Shown here in pieces: positions 13,001 to 21,180 of a stretch of DNA of 64,000 nt. The position numbers and the translations under genes are program-made. Under the pieces are notes generated by a model. The model made no database searches. It worked only from the letters and a program-made list of their open reading frames with translations, and was not told the DNA's origin. The number at the start of each line of letters is the position of its first letter. Positions within the stretch are counted from its first letter, which is position 1. The stretch comes from Metridium senile (lineage: Eukaryota > Cnidaria > Anthozoa > Actiniaria > Metridiidae). The stretch lies in contig OX459101.1 of assembly GCA_949775045.1 (NCBI GenBank), forward strand, positions 6,296,394-6,360,393, read 5' to 3'.

Positions 13001-14746
13001 TTTCTTAAGCCAATCTTTCAGGCAGAGTATCCATCATCAGGTGAAGTGAAAATGTACAAAATGCACAATGCAACATAAGAAACTATGATGAAAAGTTGAT
13101 AATAAATTTTCTTGAGATTAACTTACAAAACGGAAATTAGGAAAAACTGGTATACAAAAATTCTACAATTCAGACATAATAAAGAATGCATAATGTTTTA
13201 AATTTATAATTGGTATTTATTTTACTAATAAAATATGACTATTGAATAAATGGAAAATATGAGAAAAGGAATACTGGGATTAACAAATCAAGAAATCCCA
13301 CTTCAATAATATTAGGGCATTAAAGAAAAAGTTTCATTTTTTTAAACATAATTGCAATTAAACTTACTAATAAATTGGAGCAGCTACTTTAAACAATTAA
13401 GAGATTCAGTTAGGCTACTTTTTAATTGCACATAAGGGATAAAAAGGAACAATTTTTGAAAGAAAAGTCAAAACCATTGAATATAAGACTTTTGTCCAAA
13501 AAGGAGAGAAAATGTACGGATTTTTATACCAAGATGGGAGAACTTACTTTTGTACTACAATGAAAAAAGATAATCCTAATAGGAGAATAAACAAACGCGA
13601 TAATCTCACCGTGTAAACAACAGTTCCTTCTGGTTGCCGAGGACCACCTCGTTTAGTACTAGTGGTCGCCATTTTGATATCGGTCTCTTCCTCGCTATCT
13701 AGTATTGCAAACAAGAGAATGAATTGTTAGACTTCAGTTTGAAAAAGTTGAAGAAGAATTAATAAAATTGTGAAATCATAAAATAACGTGTTACGTGCAT
13801 TTGACAAAGGCGTATTAATGAATGAATTGTCAAACGGAAGTTTGTCTGGGCTTCAACAGCGAAACAAAATCCTTTTTTAAAATAACCCCACGACTTTTCA
13901 AGAAAAAAAAATCACATCTGTAAGGTTACTTTAGACTTCTAGTTATAGGTACACGAATGGAATTCTTTGTTAGCCGTAAAAATGACATCGTTTTATCCGA
14001 TTTCTTGGCGGACACCTTGTGCCTTTGAAACGGCCATCTTGGATTTGACCGATTGACCAATCGTAATACAACTCAATGTTTTGAAGGGGGGTTGCTTGTC
14101 ATAGGCGAAATTTGGATGATAACATATTATCCCAGGCGATGTTAATATTGATACCATTAATTATTTAGCCCAAAATTAGAATTGGCAAAACTACAAAAAG
14201 TCGGGGAACGTGAAAATAAACTTGTTGAAAGTTTTTTGAAACTGTAAAATGACAACAAAGGGTCGATGAGTGAAGAAGTTTGCTTTCAGACTGTCACTCA
14301 GACGAAGTCAGGAAAAAAATTTTGCATTTCAAAAACTTTTATGCAAAGTTAAAACAAAATTGTTTTTGCCAGTAACAGGTTACATTTGGGATAAAAATAA
14401 AATGGTTCGCAAGCTAAGAGGAAATAAACAAACTGTCCAAAAATAGTATAATCATAGTTGACGAAAATAAGTCAAGATAGTAAAACAAACTCGCACTGAA
14501 GAACTACACAAAACAATTTTTCCTTTCTCACCTTGACTTGTCCCCCAGGAAAAAGTTCTATCTACTTTTGACTTGAACTGGCTACCTAAATAAGACACTC
14601 CATCAATCCCCCAGGAGATAAAACGACCATAGCTCGAACTATCAGTGGCAGTACTTTGTAGTTGTAAATTGCGCGAACCGCTGTCCGAATCCTGTTCGCA
14701 ATCCTCTTGATCGTTCAAATCATTGTTATCTGCACCAGTGGGTTTT
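1..14746 (-). CDS. OXR1: OXR1/NCOA7-like gene (LysM + GRAM-like segment), 5' and 3' incomplete
   Basis: Seven coding exons are joined by splice signals and phase: 14532-14746, 13610-13698, 8275-8382, 4985-5065, 3723-3845, 2781-2971, 1438-2111 (about 494 codons seen). Order of parts: a Ser/Asp-rich N-terminus; PEGTVVYT leading into a LysM domain (VTGSDTLNKIALFFDITPSE, then LTRMNKL..LYPGQLLFVPD); a linker; a segment with FLKIKAKHITDGQGVVGGVI followed by ITP..VIFNPNVSDPLV, as in the GRAM-like region of OXR1/NCOA7; then an acidic/Ser-rich linker. In the family a C-terminal TLDc domain follows; it must lie left of position 1. Members protect against oxidative stress and bind the V-ATPase (family knowledge). 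The exon that feeds 2 nt into 14532-14746 was not found, although an in-frame ATG (MATTSTKRGG) in exon 13610-13698 could serve as an alternative start. OXR1 and NCOA7 are vertebrate duplicates, so the symbol means the shared ancestor type. Confidence 0.85.
472..528. repeat. Near-perfect inverted repeat (hairpin), with related direct repeats downstream
   Basis: Two arms beginning GAGGGCAATATC, each about 25 bp, separated by about 6 bp. Shorter related direct units (GTATATTGCCCTTGAATACT) follow at about 785-835, on the far side of the GIY-YIG fragment. This suggests all of it belongs to one composite repeat. Confidence 0.75.
557..785 (+). pseudogene. GIY-YIG endonuclease fragment of a Penelope-like retroelement
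   Basis: The frame from about 574 to 780 encodes a segment with VYKFICASC, then CYVGES..HFPTRVNEH, then SHIYQHL. This is the pattern of the C-terminal GIY-YIG endonuclease of Penelope-like elements (Y..C..C followed by YVGE, R..EH, and a His/Cys-rich tail). Only about 70 residues remain; the reverse transcriptase is absent and the frame ends at 783. It is a dead 5'-truncated copy in an intron or 3' flank of the OXR1-like gene. The family identification is from motif memory, not a search. Confidence 0.7.
949..1015 (-). repeat. tRNA-like segment, possible SINE head
   Basis: On the minus strand there is an A-box-like stretch (TAGCATAATGGCTTAAAGC) and, about 35 bp later, a B-box-like GGTTTGAATCC. 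The rest of the cloverleaf is poor, so a SINE or tRNA relic is more likely than a working tRNA. Confidence 0.4.
1438..2111 (-). CDS. OXR1: OXR1-like gene, long linker exon before TLDc
   Basis: This 674-bp exon begins FYLDESTRESVS and ends with DVKYWLGVSYRNE at a GTATGG donor, leaving one base of the next codon. It is rich in Ser, Asp, Glu, Asn and Gln and looks disordered. RREKRRSSFF-like basic/Ser sequence lies near the end. It joins in frame to exon 2781-2971 only if that exon uses a GC donor. A linker of this kind separates the GRAM-like part from TLDc in the family. Confidence 0.8.
2268..2731. mobile_element. Foldback MITE with TTCAACA-rich arms
   Basis: Arms start GGGCCCGGGCAAATGG and end CCATTTACCTGGGCC, each inside TAA/TTA flanks. 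Many internal copies of the TTCAACAT/ATGTTGAA motif occur in both orientations. A fragment of the same right end lies at 27455-27512 in the Tudor gene. No transposase. Confidence 0.7.
2781..2971 (-). CDS. OXR1: OXR1-like gene, GRAM-like exon with GC-AG donor
   Basis: Encodes GVVGGVILITPHSVIFNPNV and the following ...SDPLVMDRGRDSYW...KDIAAMAVHD, closely matching the GRAM-like region of OXR1/NCOA7. The GT at 2775-2776 would leave phase 0 and put a stop in the next exon. The GC at 2779-2780, in the context AAG|GCAAGT, leaves 2 nt and keeps the frame (codon AGG across the junction). Confidence 0.8.
2995..3480. repeat. GAT/GAC-rich trinucleotide region
   Basis: Degenerate (GAT)n/(ATG)n tract. Open frames exist on both strands (poly-Asp one way, poly-His/Ile the other) and are compositional artefacts. 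It lies between two exons of the OXR1-like gene. Confidence 0.95.
3640..3680 (-). repeat. Fragment of the Helentron-like hairpin end
   Basis: On the minus strand, TTCGGGCTTCCGTGTACGG followed by a GCCCTAGTC-like arm. This matches the 5' hairpin end of the elements at 32895-34518 and 38811-38966, but without the rest of the element. Confidence 0.45.
3723..3845 (-). CDS. OXR1: OXR1-like gene, acidic linker and start of GRAM-like segment
   Basis: A 41-codon exon in phase 0 on both sides with a GTAAGT donor. It encodes LPHGNHEKIKLTKRVSLMSD, then DEEEISESFLKIKAKHITDGQ. The last part continues directly into GVVGGV of the next exon. Confidence 0.85.
3933..4063. mobile_element. Foldback MITE, about 130 bp
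   Basis: Inverted arms of about 50 bp (GGCATTATGCTGTGAT ... ATCACAGCATTATGCC) around a short centre. Non-coding. Confidence 0.75.
4565..4903. mobile_element. Foldback MITE with 8-bp target duplication
   Basis: Two arms of about 150 bp are inverted around 4735. The arms begin CCTGTGTTACAG close to the edges. The octamer GGCTATCC stands on both sides (4557-4564 and 4904-4911), as expected of hAT-like insertion. The two near-identical reading frames on opposite strands are artefacts of the palindrome. Confidence 0.85.
4985..5065 (-). CDS. OXR1: OXR1-like gene, end of LysM
   Basis: A 27-codon exon, phase 0, encoding LLFVPD (the end of the LysM repeat) and then a Ser/Gln-rich linker. It lies just beside a 340-bp foldback element and an antisense LINE fragment. 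Confidence 0.85.
5105..6185 (-). pseudogene. 5'-truncated non-LTR retrotransposon with reverse transcriptase domain
   Basis: Minus strand, reading HSILIEKLNWYGVSGCLLEW, SGVPQGS.VGPLLFVIFINELP and the catalytic box YADDTK: palm motifs of a jockey/CR1-type non-LTR reverse transcriptase. The frame shifts near 5740, continues with VEEEKDLGIIVTSNLK and SIISKANKMLGLLKRTCP, shifts again near 5550, and the coding trace fades near 5480. A 3' tail runs to about 5105. The N-terminal endonuclease and early RT motifs are missing. It sits antisense-neutral (same strand) in an intron of the OXR1-like gene. Confidence 0.85.
6190..6980. other. Intron sequence, no feature seen
   Basis: AT-rich intron of the OXR1-like gene. 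Short open frames here show no recognisable protein pattern. Confidence 0.6.
6983..7130. repeat. (ATT)n then (AAAC)n microsatellites
   Basis: About 95 bp of ATT repeat ending near 7079, followed by AAAC/AGAC units to 7130. Confidence 0.97.
7813..7852 (+). ncRNA. Minimal type-I hammerhead ribozyme-like motif
   Basis: Read 5' to 3': stem I strand TTTACT (7813-7818), core CTGACGA (7819-7825), one extra A, stem II GGGC/GCTC closed by TAAA, core GAAA, a 2-bp stem III without loop (C/G), cleavage triplet GTC (7844-7846), then AGTAAA, the exact complement of the first strand. This is the layout of minimal hammerheads known in Penelope-like elements and animal retrozymes. The extra A before stem II departs from the consensus and may reduce activity. 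Confidence 0.7.
7935..8221. mobile_element. 287-bp MITE with long terminal inverted repeats, TA target site
   Basis: Arms of about 115 bp (GAGTGCTTACACTATGTCCA and its complement) surround a short centre. TA is duplicated at 7933-7934 and 8222-8223. Removing the element restores the uninterrupted CCTATACTAGTTTAC of the host repeat. Mariner/pogo-like by target site (inference). Confidence 0.88.
8275..8382 (-). CDS. OXR1: OXR1-like gene, LysM domain exon
   Basis: A 36-codon exon in phase 0 on both sides. It encodes VTGSDTLNKIALFFDITPSE and then LTRMNKLTSRMLYPGQ. The pattern D-T-L--IA--F-ITP-EL---N-L matches the LysM of OXR1/NCOA7. Acceptor and donor consensus are both good. Confidence 0.9.
8454..8590 (+). 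mobile_element. Second hammerhead-bearing repeat copy
   Basis: Same order as the copy at 7813, uninterrupted, ending ACTCGCTAGTTTCCATT. The ribozyme part (8454-8493) keeps stem I TTTACT/AGTAAA and CTGACGA, but has ATC where the GTC triplet is expected and GCTT in stem II, so it is probably inactive. Confidence 0.75.
8590..9340. other. No gene seen
   Basis: AT-rich intron or flank. Short frames (for example at 8579-8767 and 8850-9080) show no family pattern. Confidence 0.5.
9399..10044. mobile_element. 646-bp element, TIR AGGACATTCCGTA, TA target site
   Basis: The ends AGGACATTCCGTA and TACGGAATGTCCT are flanked by TA on both sides (9397-9398, 10045-10046), and the satellite unit is restored by its removal. 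GTCACCGT(G/A)TT(G/C)GTTTTGGC occurs twice inside in direct orientation. No transposase frame, so non-autonomous. Confidence 0.85.
10393..11278. mobile_element. 886-bp element, TIR CACGCCGGGC, ATTG target site
   Basis: The left end CACGCCGGGCACAAACGGCC and right end GTCGTTTGCGCCCGCCGTG form an imperfect inverted pair of about 30 bp. ATTG stands at 10389-10392 and 11279-11282, and the host satellite reads through (GATATTGTCAT) without it. A 4-bp site and CAC terminus fit CMC/Chapaev-type elements (inference). No transposase frame found. Confidence 0.78.
12061..12478. mobile_element. 418-bp MITE with G-run arms and 8-bp target duplication
   Basis: GTTGAGAC flanks both sides (12053-12060, 12479-12486). 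The arms are CCCGGGTAGGGGG and CCCCCTCCCCGGG. Inside, the motif TGTCATAAACAGGGTA recurs about seven times with variation. The 8-bp site suggests a hAT-like source. The short open frames inside are artefacts. Confidence 0.85.
12490..13605. other. Intron sequence, no feature seen
   Basis: AT-rich intron of the OXR1-like gene between its LysM and N-terminal exons. No repeat termini or coding pattern recognised. Confidence 0.55.
13610..13698 (-). CDS. OXR1: OXR1-like gene, N-terminal exon with possible start
   Basis: Encodes DSEEETDIKMATTSTKRGG followed by PRQPEGTVVYT, which leads into the LysM exon. It joins in frame to exon 14532-14746. The internal ATG (AAAATGG context) could be the start of a shorter isoform if a promoter lies downstream of 14.5 kb. 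Confidence 0.8.
13700..14530. other. Intron between the two most upstream OXR1-like exons
   Basis: No coding pattern or repeat termini recognised. The stretch near 14000-14080 (GGCCATCTTGGATTTGACCG) could be promoter-proximal for the shorter isoform, but nothing decisive is visible. Confidence 0.4.
14532..14746 (-). CDS. OXR1: OXR1-like gene, most upstream exon recognised
   Basis: A 215-bp exon with one open frame: KPTGADNND, an acidic DQEDCEQDSDSGS stretch, then YGRFISWGIDGVSYLGSQF. The donor is CAAG|GTGAGA. It needs two bases from an upstream exon that I could not identify. The sequence itself is not a domain I recognise. Confidence 0.65.
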
Positions 14747-15142
14747 CTAAAAGTAATGGCAGTTACATAATTACCATAAATAAGGAAGAAAATATCGATT
14801 ATATGATTTTCACGTGCTTCAACGTGGAACTATTGTCTACAGAGCTTCGTTCAACTTTCGCTAATCGAAGCAAAACATGATTTCCGTGACTTCATTATTC
14901 GCTTCATTTACCTTGAAACATAGCCTTTAAGTAATCCGTACATTACACTTGTGGTTAAAAGCTTCAAATTTGCCCTCCAAGGCAAGATTAATGAGGAAAA
15001 TGCCTACATTTCACGTAAACATGATTGATCAACATGGACTTTCCGCCAAGTACAAGTAATCTGACTCCAACTTTTACGAATCAATATCGAACGCTGATTG
15101 ACAGACGACAAATTATCGATTGGTATACACTCTTGAACACTC

Positions 15143-15281
15143 TTGATCTCTTCTCTTCTCTTCTCTTCTTTTCTCTTCTCTTCTCTTCTCTTCTCTTCTC
15201 TTCTCTTCTCTTCTCTTCTCTTCTCTTCTCTTCTCTTCTCTTCTCTTCTCTTCTCTTCTCTTCTCTTCTCTTCTCTTCTCT
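15143..15281. repeat. (TTCTC)n pentanucleotide tract
   Basis: About 27 nearly perfect pentamers. All frames crossing it (Ser/Leu or Arg/Glu repeats) are artefacts. Confidence 0.98.
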
Positions 15282-15666
15282 CTTACCAAAAGATACCTCA
15301 AATTTTTATGTATATACACAAATAAAATTTGTGGCTGATTAAACTATCTGTCATCATGCCCATCTGTCGACGTTTTCAAGAAGATGCTAAAACCTATTTA
15401 TTTGAACAAAGTTTATGAACAATGTCTTAAAATCCATTTTTTGATATGTATATCAGTTCTGTTATTGATATTTGTAAGAGCATTGAGGTAGTATGGAATG
15501 CGCTGAAGAAATAAATTATTAAATATTACTGATTATTATCTAGAAAACTCGATTTTGCCCCGTGATTTTAAACTTGATAAATTAACTTTTATGCAGTAAA
15601 TCCCTAACGCAGTTTTTTAATCAAACAAACAAACAAACAAATACAAACAAAAAAAACAAAACAAAA

Positions 15667-15710
15667 ACCGAACGAACGAACGAACGAACGAACGAACGAA
15701 CGAACGAACA
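15667..15710. repeat. (CGAA)n tetranucleotide tract
   Basis: About ten AACG/CGAA units preceded by CAAA repeats from about 15620. Confidence 0.95.
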
Positions 15711-16234
15711 ATCTATCGGTTCCCGTTTATATACTTTCCTTTTTCCTAAACTTAATTGGAACATCTTGCCTGACCTGATATCCACTCTTGTGACAAGCTG
15801 AATGTTTACAAATCATAGCCTAAAAACGTTTTTTTGAATTTTATTAGGACTTCATTAGAACAATTCATTTCGATTAACAGGAAAAAAAGAACAAGAGATC
15901 AATCTATGAATACTGAGAGGATCGAGATAAAAGCCCCAATGAGGAAGTACCAAACAATTATCAATTGGGGAACATTTGTTCATTAACTAGAGATAGCATA
16001 GATTTCTATCTTTAAACTAACGGGTTTTTTTTCTTTTTAAGGCTTTGGAAACGTAAGAGTGAACAGGTGTATGCTTTTAAATTACATTGTAATACAATAC
16101 AATATACATTTATTTAGTACCTACGTACATTTGTTAATTTAAATGTAAAAAATTGTTCACACGTATACTAAGGAGGGTACATGCAACCTATAATATATAA
16201 TAACCATTTTGGTTTGCCTAACTGATGAGGTTCC

Positions 16235-16450
16235 TGAAAGGGAGGTCCAAATCCCATTTCCAAGTTTATATTTGGACCAAATCCCAGCCCAAAAATCACA
16301 TAATCCCATCAGTTTTGCTCAAGTTTTCAATCCCATTCCCATTTTCTATTGTTCTTTTATTTGTAAATCCCAGTCCAAATGCATCCAATCCCATTTTCCC
16401 AGTCAAAAATAAGGCCAATCCCAGCTCCCATTTTACCTTCAGGACCCTCT
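16235..16450. repeat. AATCCCA-rich repeat, copy 1
   Basis: AATCCCA/ATCCCATTTTCCCAGTC motifs recur, ending TTTTACC.TTCAGGACCCTC. The same motif order is at 58735-58840, 59100-59252 and 59280-59438. Two overlapping open frames here are artefacts of the repeat. Confidence 0.75.
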
Positions 16451-16494
16451 AAGATAGGTAGCCGAGGTACCGGTGAGCTATATCCAAAAATTCA

Positions 16495-16690
16495 TCAAAA
16501 GTTTGTGTAGGTGACTACGGTACGGCGAGTCGCACTGTAAGTACGTGTTTGTGTTATATAACCATAACAGTGGTAAATGATGAAAGGGGTAGATATATCG
16601 CAAATTATGTTCAAATTACCGACAACCTTTACAGGCTTCAGAGTGTGGACTGTAGCTTTGATTGCGACAATAGGTGTGTGTTGCGACAAT
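16495..16690. repeat. Dispersed repeat shared with 47380-47500
   Basis: The minus strand has GTCGCAATCAAAGCTACAGT.CAC..TCTGAAG, also found on the plus strand at about 47386-47420, including the tail with ATAACCA. This is non-coding or a decayed mobile element. Confidence 0.5.
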
Positions 16691-17144
16691 AGGTGCCAGT
16701 GTGTGTTGACTGATTTGTTACACGGTTGTTAAAGCTCATATGCTGACCTCCGCGGTATATTAAATCAATAGAATCCTATGTCGGGCTCCAGCTTACCTGA
16801 CTTTCAGGCTTAGGAGAGAAAGGGAGGGAAAGAGAAAAGGCGAAGAGAAGAAAGGAGAGCTTCTTTCTTCTCCTCACCAACACAATAGTAGAAAAGGTAG
16901 AACGTCAATGAGATTAGAAGAAAGTGTTTAAACAAACAAATACGTTTTAACATAATAGGTAATATAACTAGTACATTACATTATTACATATATTTGAATT
17001 GTATGTGGTTCAGATATTTACGATAGGAAAAAAAGTGGATGACGAGAGGATGCTAGTCAAGAAGATAATAAATTAGTGTCTTTAAATTTAGTTTTACTGT
17101 TTTATTTGTAATCAAGAAGCTATAATACATGAAAGTATCTAGAA

Positions 17145-17262
17145 TCAATTTTTTGGTAAAGCTAAGTCAACATTTTTTACGGTGTTACTAATTTCATTAT
17201 ATTACCTATCCGTTTATATCAAACACCGACGCAGCCTATACTGATTTACTCGCTAGTTTGCA
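17145..17262 (+). mobile_element. Hammerhead-repeat family, 5'-truncated copy
   Basis: Starts at AAGTCAACATTTTTTACGG, keeps ATTACCTATC and TATATCAAACACCGACGC, and ends ACTCGCTAGTTTGCATT. The ribozyme is missing. Confidence 0.7.
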
Positions 17263-17607
17263 TTTCTAAAGAATAAACTTATTAAAACAATATACATGTA
17301 ATTTGCGGCGGAATAATGATAACGGAATAAGTTCTTTGCTTAATCATTCATCAATTGTGTTTTTGTGTTCATAAATTACGAAGCTTGTTCTAGTCTAGCT
17401 CATTAAAGCAGCATTTGGTTTCCGATCAGGTAAGTTTGAGCCTGAAGCGGTCCCTGCGACAGGGAACTGTGAAAGATCTGTGCGAACTTTATGGATTTAA
17501 ACAGCAGAAAAAGCTCAAGAAAATTTTACTTTTCATCCTGAAGTGTACATATATAAAGGTAAATTAAGATATAAAAGTACTAAATAACATATTTATATAA
17601 TATAAAT

Positions 17608-17735
17608 GGAAACTAGCGAGTAAACTAGTATAGGCTGCTGGGTCGGTGTTTGATATAAACGATAGAATGAAATTTGTAACACCGTAAAAAAATGTTGACT
17701 TAACGTAACTGACGTTTCAAGCTTTAGCCCTTAGT
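17608..17735 (-). mobile_element. Hammerhead-repeat family, minus-strand copy
   Basis: Minus strand: GGGCTAAAGCTTGAAACGTC, then GTTAAGTCAACATTTTTTTA, ATATCAAACACCGACCC and ACTCGCTAGTTTCCATT. The catalytic CTGACGA is decayed (ATGACTA), so the ribozyme is not expected to work. Confidence 0.7.
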
Positions 17736-17921
17736 CATATATAATGTAATTTGCTACATATTTCTAGCATAACTTAATTAAAATATCACTTTTCTAACAC
17801 TATTGAGAAGACGGACAAATAGTCTGGACGCGGTAAATTTGTTTGTCTAATTCATTCAACAAATCAGACGACTTTTTCGGTCTCAATTGTATTCTTCCCG
17901 TTTTCACACCAGACAAGTTAT

Positions 17922-18072
17922 CCGTCATAAGACGATTTGTCCGTCATAAGACGATTTGTCCGTCATAAGACGATTTGTCTGTCATAAGACGATTTGTTCC
18001 TCCAAACAATTTGTCCGTCATGAGACGGTTTGTCCATCATAAGACGATTTGTCCGACGAGACGATTTGCCCC
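17922..18072. repeat. 20-bp minisatellite
   Basis: About seven units of TTGTCCGTCATAAGACGATT with internal variants. Each unit holds a small dyad (GTC...GAC). It sits between two members of the hammerhead-repeat family (17608-17735 minus and 18128-18191 plus). Confidence 0.9.
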
Positions 18073-18127
18073 TACGTCTTTTCATGGAGGATAGACTGAC
18101 TTTTGCAGACATCAGGTTTGCGAGTCT

Positions 18128-18191
18128 GATGAACTAACGTAAATACACTAAACATCGACGCAGACCATACTAGCCACTCTCTAGTTCGCAT
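18128..18191 (+). mobile_element. Hammerhead-repeat family, 3' fragment
   Basis: ACTAAACATCGACGCAGACC ... TAGTTCGCAT matches the 3' end of the family, with divergence. Confidence 0.45.
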
Positions 18192-18303
18192 AGATTTTTG
18201 CTTAATAAATTATTAATATATATACTAAATATACACTACTTCAGAAAACTGCGTGATTTATCTTTTTTTTCAGGAGTATCTGTAAGTCTTTCTAAAACTC
18301 AAC

Positions 18304-19374
18304 ATGAGTATCAACACCAACAACACTGACATTTTCCCCGCTATCATCAATAATACCAACCTTCCATCTACGTACATTTTTAGCCTTCACAGCTACACCA
18401 TCAAAATACTGATTGCTATGCCGTCAGTCATATCAGGCGTGTATGGGTTGATTGCAAACTCTCTTATCTTGTACTTCATGCATAAAAACTCGCTCACAGA
18501 AGCAACAATGCTATCAAGGCGTTCACTGACCGACCGGTTCATCCAGAGTCTAGCGCTATCCGATGTATTGTGTGCTATTATAAGTGTTCCTCTCTTCACA
18601 TCTGAGCTATTTGTGGATTTCATCACAACAGATTCCATTTGTAAAGGAGCAAGATATGTGATGTTCTTTTTCCCCGTTGTAACAATCATGAACTACCTCT
18701 TCATAGGAATCGAACGATATTTAAAGCTATTTCACCCACTTAAAATCCCAAGTCAAACAGTATGCAAGAGGCTTGTGGTGTCAGCTTGGTTTGTGGGTGC
18801 GGTGGTTGTCCTTCTAGCTATGCCCCCTTACGTTAGGGTGCGATACGAACTGGGTAACAATGAGTACACGTACGTCTGTAAGTACGGCAATTCCGTCAAG
18901 ATGCACCGTCTATTCTTTGTTTCTTTCACCGTATCCTGCTACATCATCCCGAGTATTATCCTCACCACGACCTGTATACTAATCCTAAAGTTTATTCGTC
19001 GCCAACACAGACTTGTGCCAACAACAACCAACGACGCGAAACCGAACATGAACCCCGTCATCGCAGCTCGGTACAAAGTAACCAGCATGTTTGTTTCGTT
19101 GATATTCGCATTTATCATCCCGTACATGTTGTTCATAGTCTACAACAGTGTTGTCGTCATTTTAAAGTTACAGATTTCGTACACTCTGGACTACATAACT
19201 CGAACGGTGAGCGGGTCACTTGTTTACACAAACGGGGCGATCGGATCGACTATTTTGTTTTACAACACAACATTTTTGCGTAAAAAAATGATTTTGTTGT
19301 TTCGAGAAATCTTCTGTCAAAGTGAGGCCATGCCAGTTATCAATGTTGGCAGACTCAACCAAGGAGTGAATTAG
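18304..19374 (+). CDS. Intronless rhodopsin-class (class A) orphan GPCR
   Basis: A complete 356-residue frame with seven hydrophobic segments. The N-terminus has NNT sequons at about residues 6-8 and 16-18. TM1 holds IANSLILYF (N1.50 type). TM2 has SLALSD (D2.50). TM3 ends GIERYLKLFHPL, an ERY variant of DRY. TM4 carries the conserved Trp (SAWFVG). TM6 has FAFIIPYMLF with the conserved Pro. TM7 reads TNGAIGSTILFYN, so the usual NPxxY is degenerate, with no Pro. Cys in TM3 (SICKG) and in the second extracellular loop (YVCKYG) can form the standard disulfide. A TTTTTTTTCAG just upstream (about 18264-18274) may be a 5'UTR acceptor. Ligand unknown; it resembles the large lineage-specific amine/melatonin-like orphan sets of cnidarians (inference). 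Confidence 0.9.
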   Translation: MSINTNNTDIFPAIINNTNLPSTYIFSLHSYTIKILIAMPSVISGVYGLIANSLILYFMHKNSLTEATMLSRRSLTDRFIQSLALSDVLCAIISVPLFTSELFVDFITTDSICKGARYVMFFFPVVTIMNYLFIGIERYLKLFHPLKIPSQTVCKRLVVSAWFVGAVVVLLAMPPYVRVRYELGNNEYTYVCKYGNSVKMHRLFFVSFTVSCYIIPSIILTTTCILILKFIRRQHRLVPTTTNDAKPNMNPVIAARYKVTSMFVSLIFAFIIPYMLFIVYNSVVVILKLQISYTLDYITRTVSGSLVYTNGAIGSTILFYNTTFLRKKMILLFREIFCQSEAMPVINVGRLNQGVN

Positions 19375-19379
19375 GATCG

Positions 19380-20090
19380 TTTAAGGAAGTCAGCTACAGC
19401 TCTTTGACAAAAGTGTTATAGCACTTCTTGTATTAGTGTGAACTACCAAGAAGAGTAATAAACTAAGAACTTAATTAAGAACAATTGAAAAAGATAGGAA
19501 AAAGATGGGGTGGTGGGACTGGAAAGAGGCTAAACAGATATCGCAGCGGACAGGCCAAAGTGGAGGTAGTCGTTTCTCGCCTCATGCTCCGCAAGGACGG
19601 CTAAGAGAAAAGAAGAAGAAACTAAGAACACGATTTTCAATCTTTAACTGTTCATTATTTTCAAATACCTCCCTCCCCCTCGACATGTTGCTACAGATGG
19701 AAATGAACCTTGACAATCGATCGCAGGAATCATCTCAAAAACATTTATTCTTTCGTTAATTAAATATAGCAATATTGCATATATAGGGAGAGGAGGGCAG
19801 AGATAGAAACATTCATAAATGAAAGAAAAAAGTGTGCAAAAAGTAATCGCGTGTCAAACTTTTTTGAATTTGGTCTATCACTCAAACACCGAACGGATTT
19901 CATTTCGGCATTATTTGTCCAAAGTTCTGGACGAACCCGCGTGCAGCTCCATGCAGAGGTTTCTTTTCCTTCTCTTCTAGAGGGAGAAATATAAAAATCT
20001 CTGGCAAGCAGCCGGGTATGTAGATTGGGGCTGTGTCATTATTAATATGTAGTAGTCGAAACATAGAATCAATGTCAATATGACATTTTG
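19380..20090. other. GPCR 3' flank, no gene seen
   Basis: AATAAAC at 19458 could be a polyadenylation signal for the GPCR. The 84-codon frame at 19505-19759 shows no family pattern. Confidence 0.4.
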
Positions 20091-20092
20091 TA

Positions 20093-20262
20093 CAGTGGAA
20101 GCCCGCTTTACGGCCACCCGCTTAATACGACCAACCCATTATTGCGGCCAGTTTTTTTACGACAAAATGATGCATGCCCATACATTTTCTATAAAATTGA
20201 CCTGCTTAATGCGGCCACCCCGTTAATACGGCCTCTTTATTTTTCGTCAAATGAAAAATCCC
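20093..20262. mobile_element. pogo/Tigger-like terminal fragment
   Basis: TA followed by CAGTGGAAGCCCGCTTTACG and repeated 'CGGCCACCCG.TTAATACG' motifs, typical of pogo-like transposon ends. No matching right end or transposase found. Confidence 0.5.
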
Positions 20263-20478
20263 AGAATAGAACAGAAAATGATTTGGAGCTATCCAGGCGG
20301 AAGTTGAACCCATGTCCTTCTGGTAAGGGGTCTAGACGAACTAACCAATGAGCGTGCGTGAAAACGGACGAACACATTGTATATAATATATAGGGATGGG
20401 AGTAAATAGTGGTGAGGGGTGGAAAATTATTATTATTGCATATTGTAAATAGCTAGAACGATGTGACACATAAACAAA

Positions 20479-20586
<108 letters not shown>

Positions 20587-20697
20587 GACTCTTTATTGAA
20601 GCTACTTGTTTTTCTATTTACAACTTTGCGTGAATAAATTATTCCTGGGCTAAGCTGGTTGGTCCTCAATCATTCCTTTGTCATTTTTCTTGTGATG

Positions 20698-21180
20698 TTA
20701 TGTATCATATTGGTAGAATGTTTTAACTATCTCAGTATTTTGGGATATAATCCATTTTTGGCTTTTCATAAGTAGATAACTTCCTTCTTCTTTGTCGCCT
20801 AGTGTAATATGTTGGATAATTTCTGATTGAAGGCTTTGGTGATAATTGCTGAGAAAGTCGAATACTAAGTTGACTTGGACGACCTTGTGGTTCGGGTATA
20901 ATTCTTTGATTCCACTTCGTAGTTCTCTATACTTGTCTTGCTTTTCATTGCTTCTCTCCATGATCTTACCTACTGAACACACTGTACCCTCTAACAAAAG
21001 CCATTGTTGTCTTTCCTTGTCATAGATTGCCATATCGATTTTGTTGGCGTGGTTACTGGGGGCCTTTTTCAGGTGGAACTGCGTGTTCCACATAACTTTG
21101 ACCTTTTCATTTTCCACTATTAGCTGTGGTGTACTTTGCTCATACCATGGTCTGGAGTGATCATTTTCAAGACAGCAGCA
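20698..21180 (-). pseudogene. C-terminal nuclease-like fragment of a retrotransposon
   Basis: Minus strand frame starting SRPWYEQSTPQLIVENEKVK and reading HANKIDMAIYDKERQQWLLL, then EGTVCSVGKIMERSNEKQDK. The pattern D.A..D......LLEG.V followed by E.EK..KY..L resembles the PD-(D/E)XK-like domain found at the C-terminus of some non-LTR retrotransposon proteins. It is preceded (plus-strand side) by (CAA)n and a tail region to about 21780. No RT domain remains here. Confidence 0.5.
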
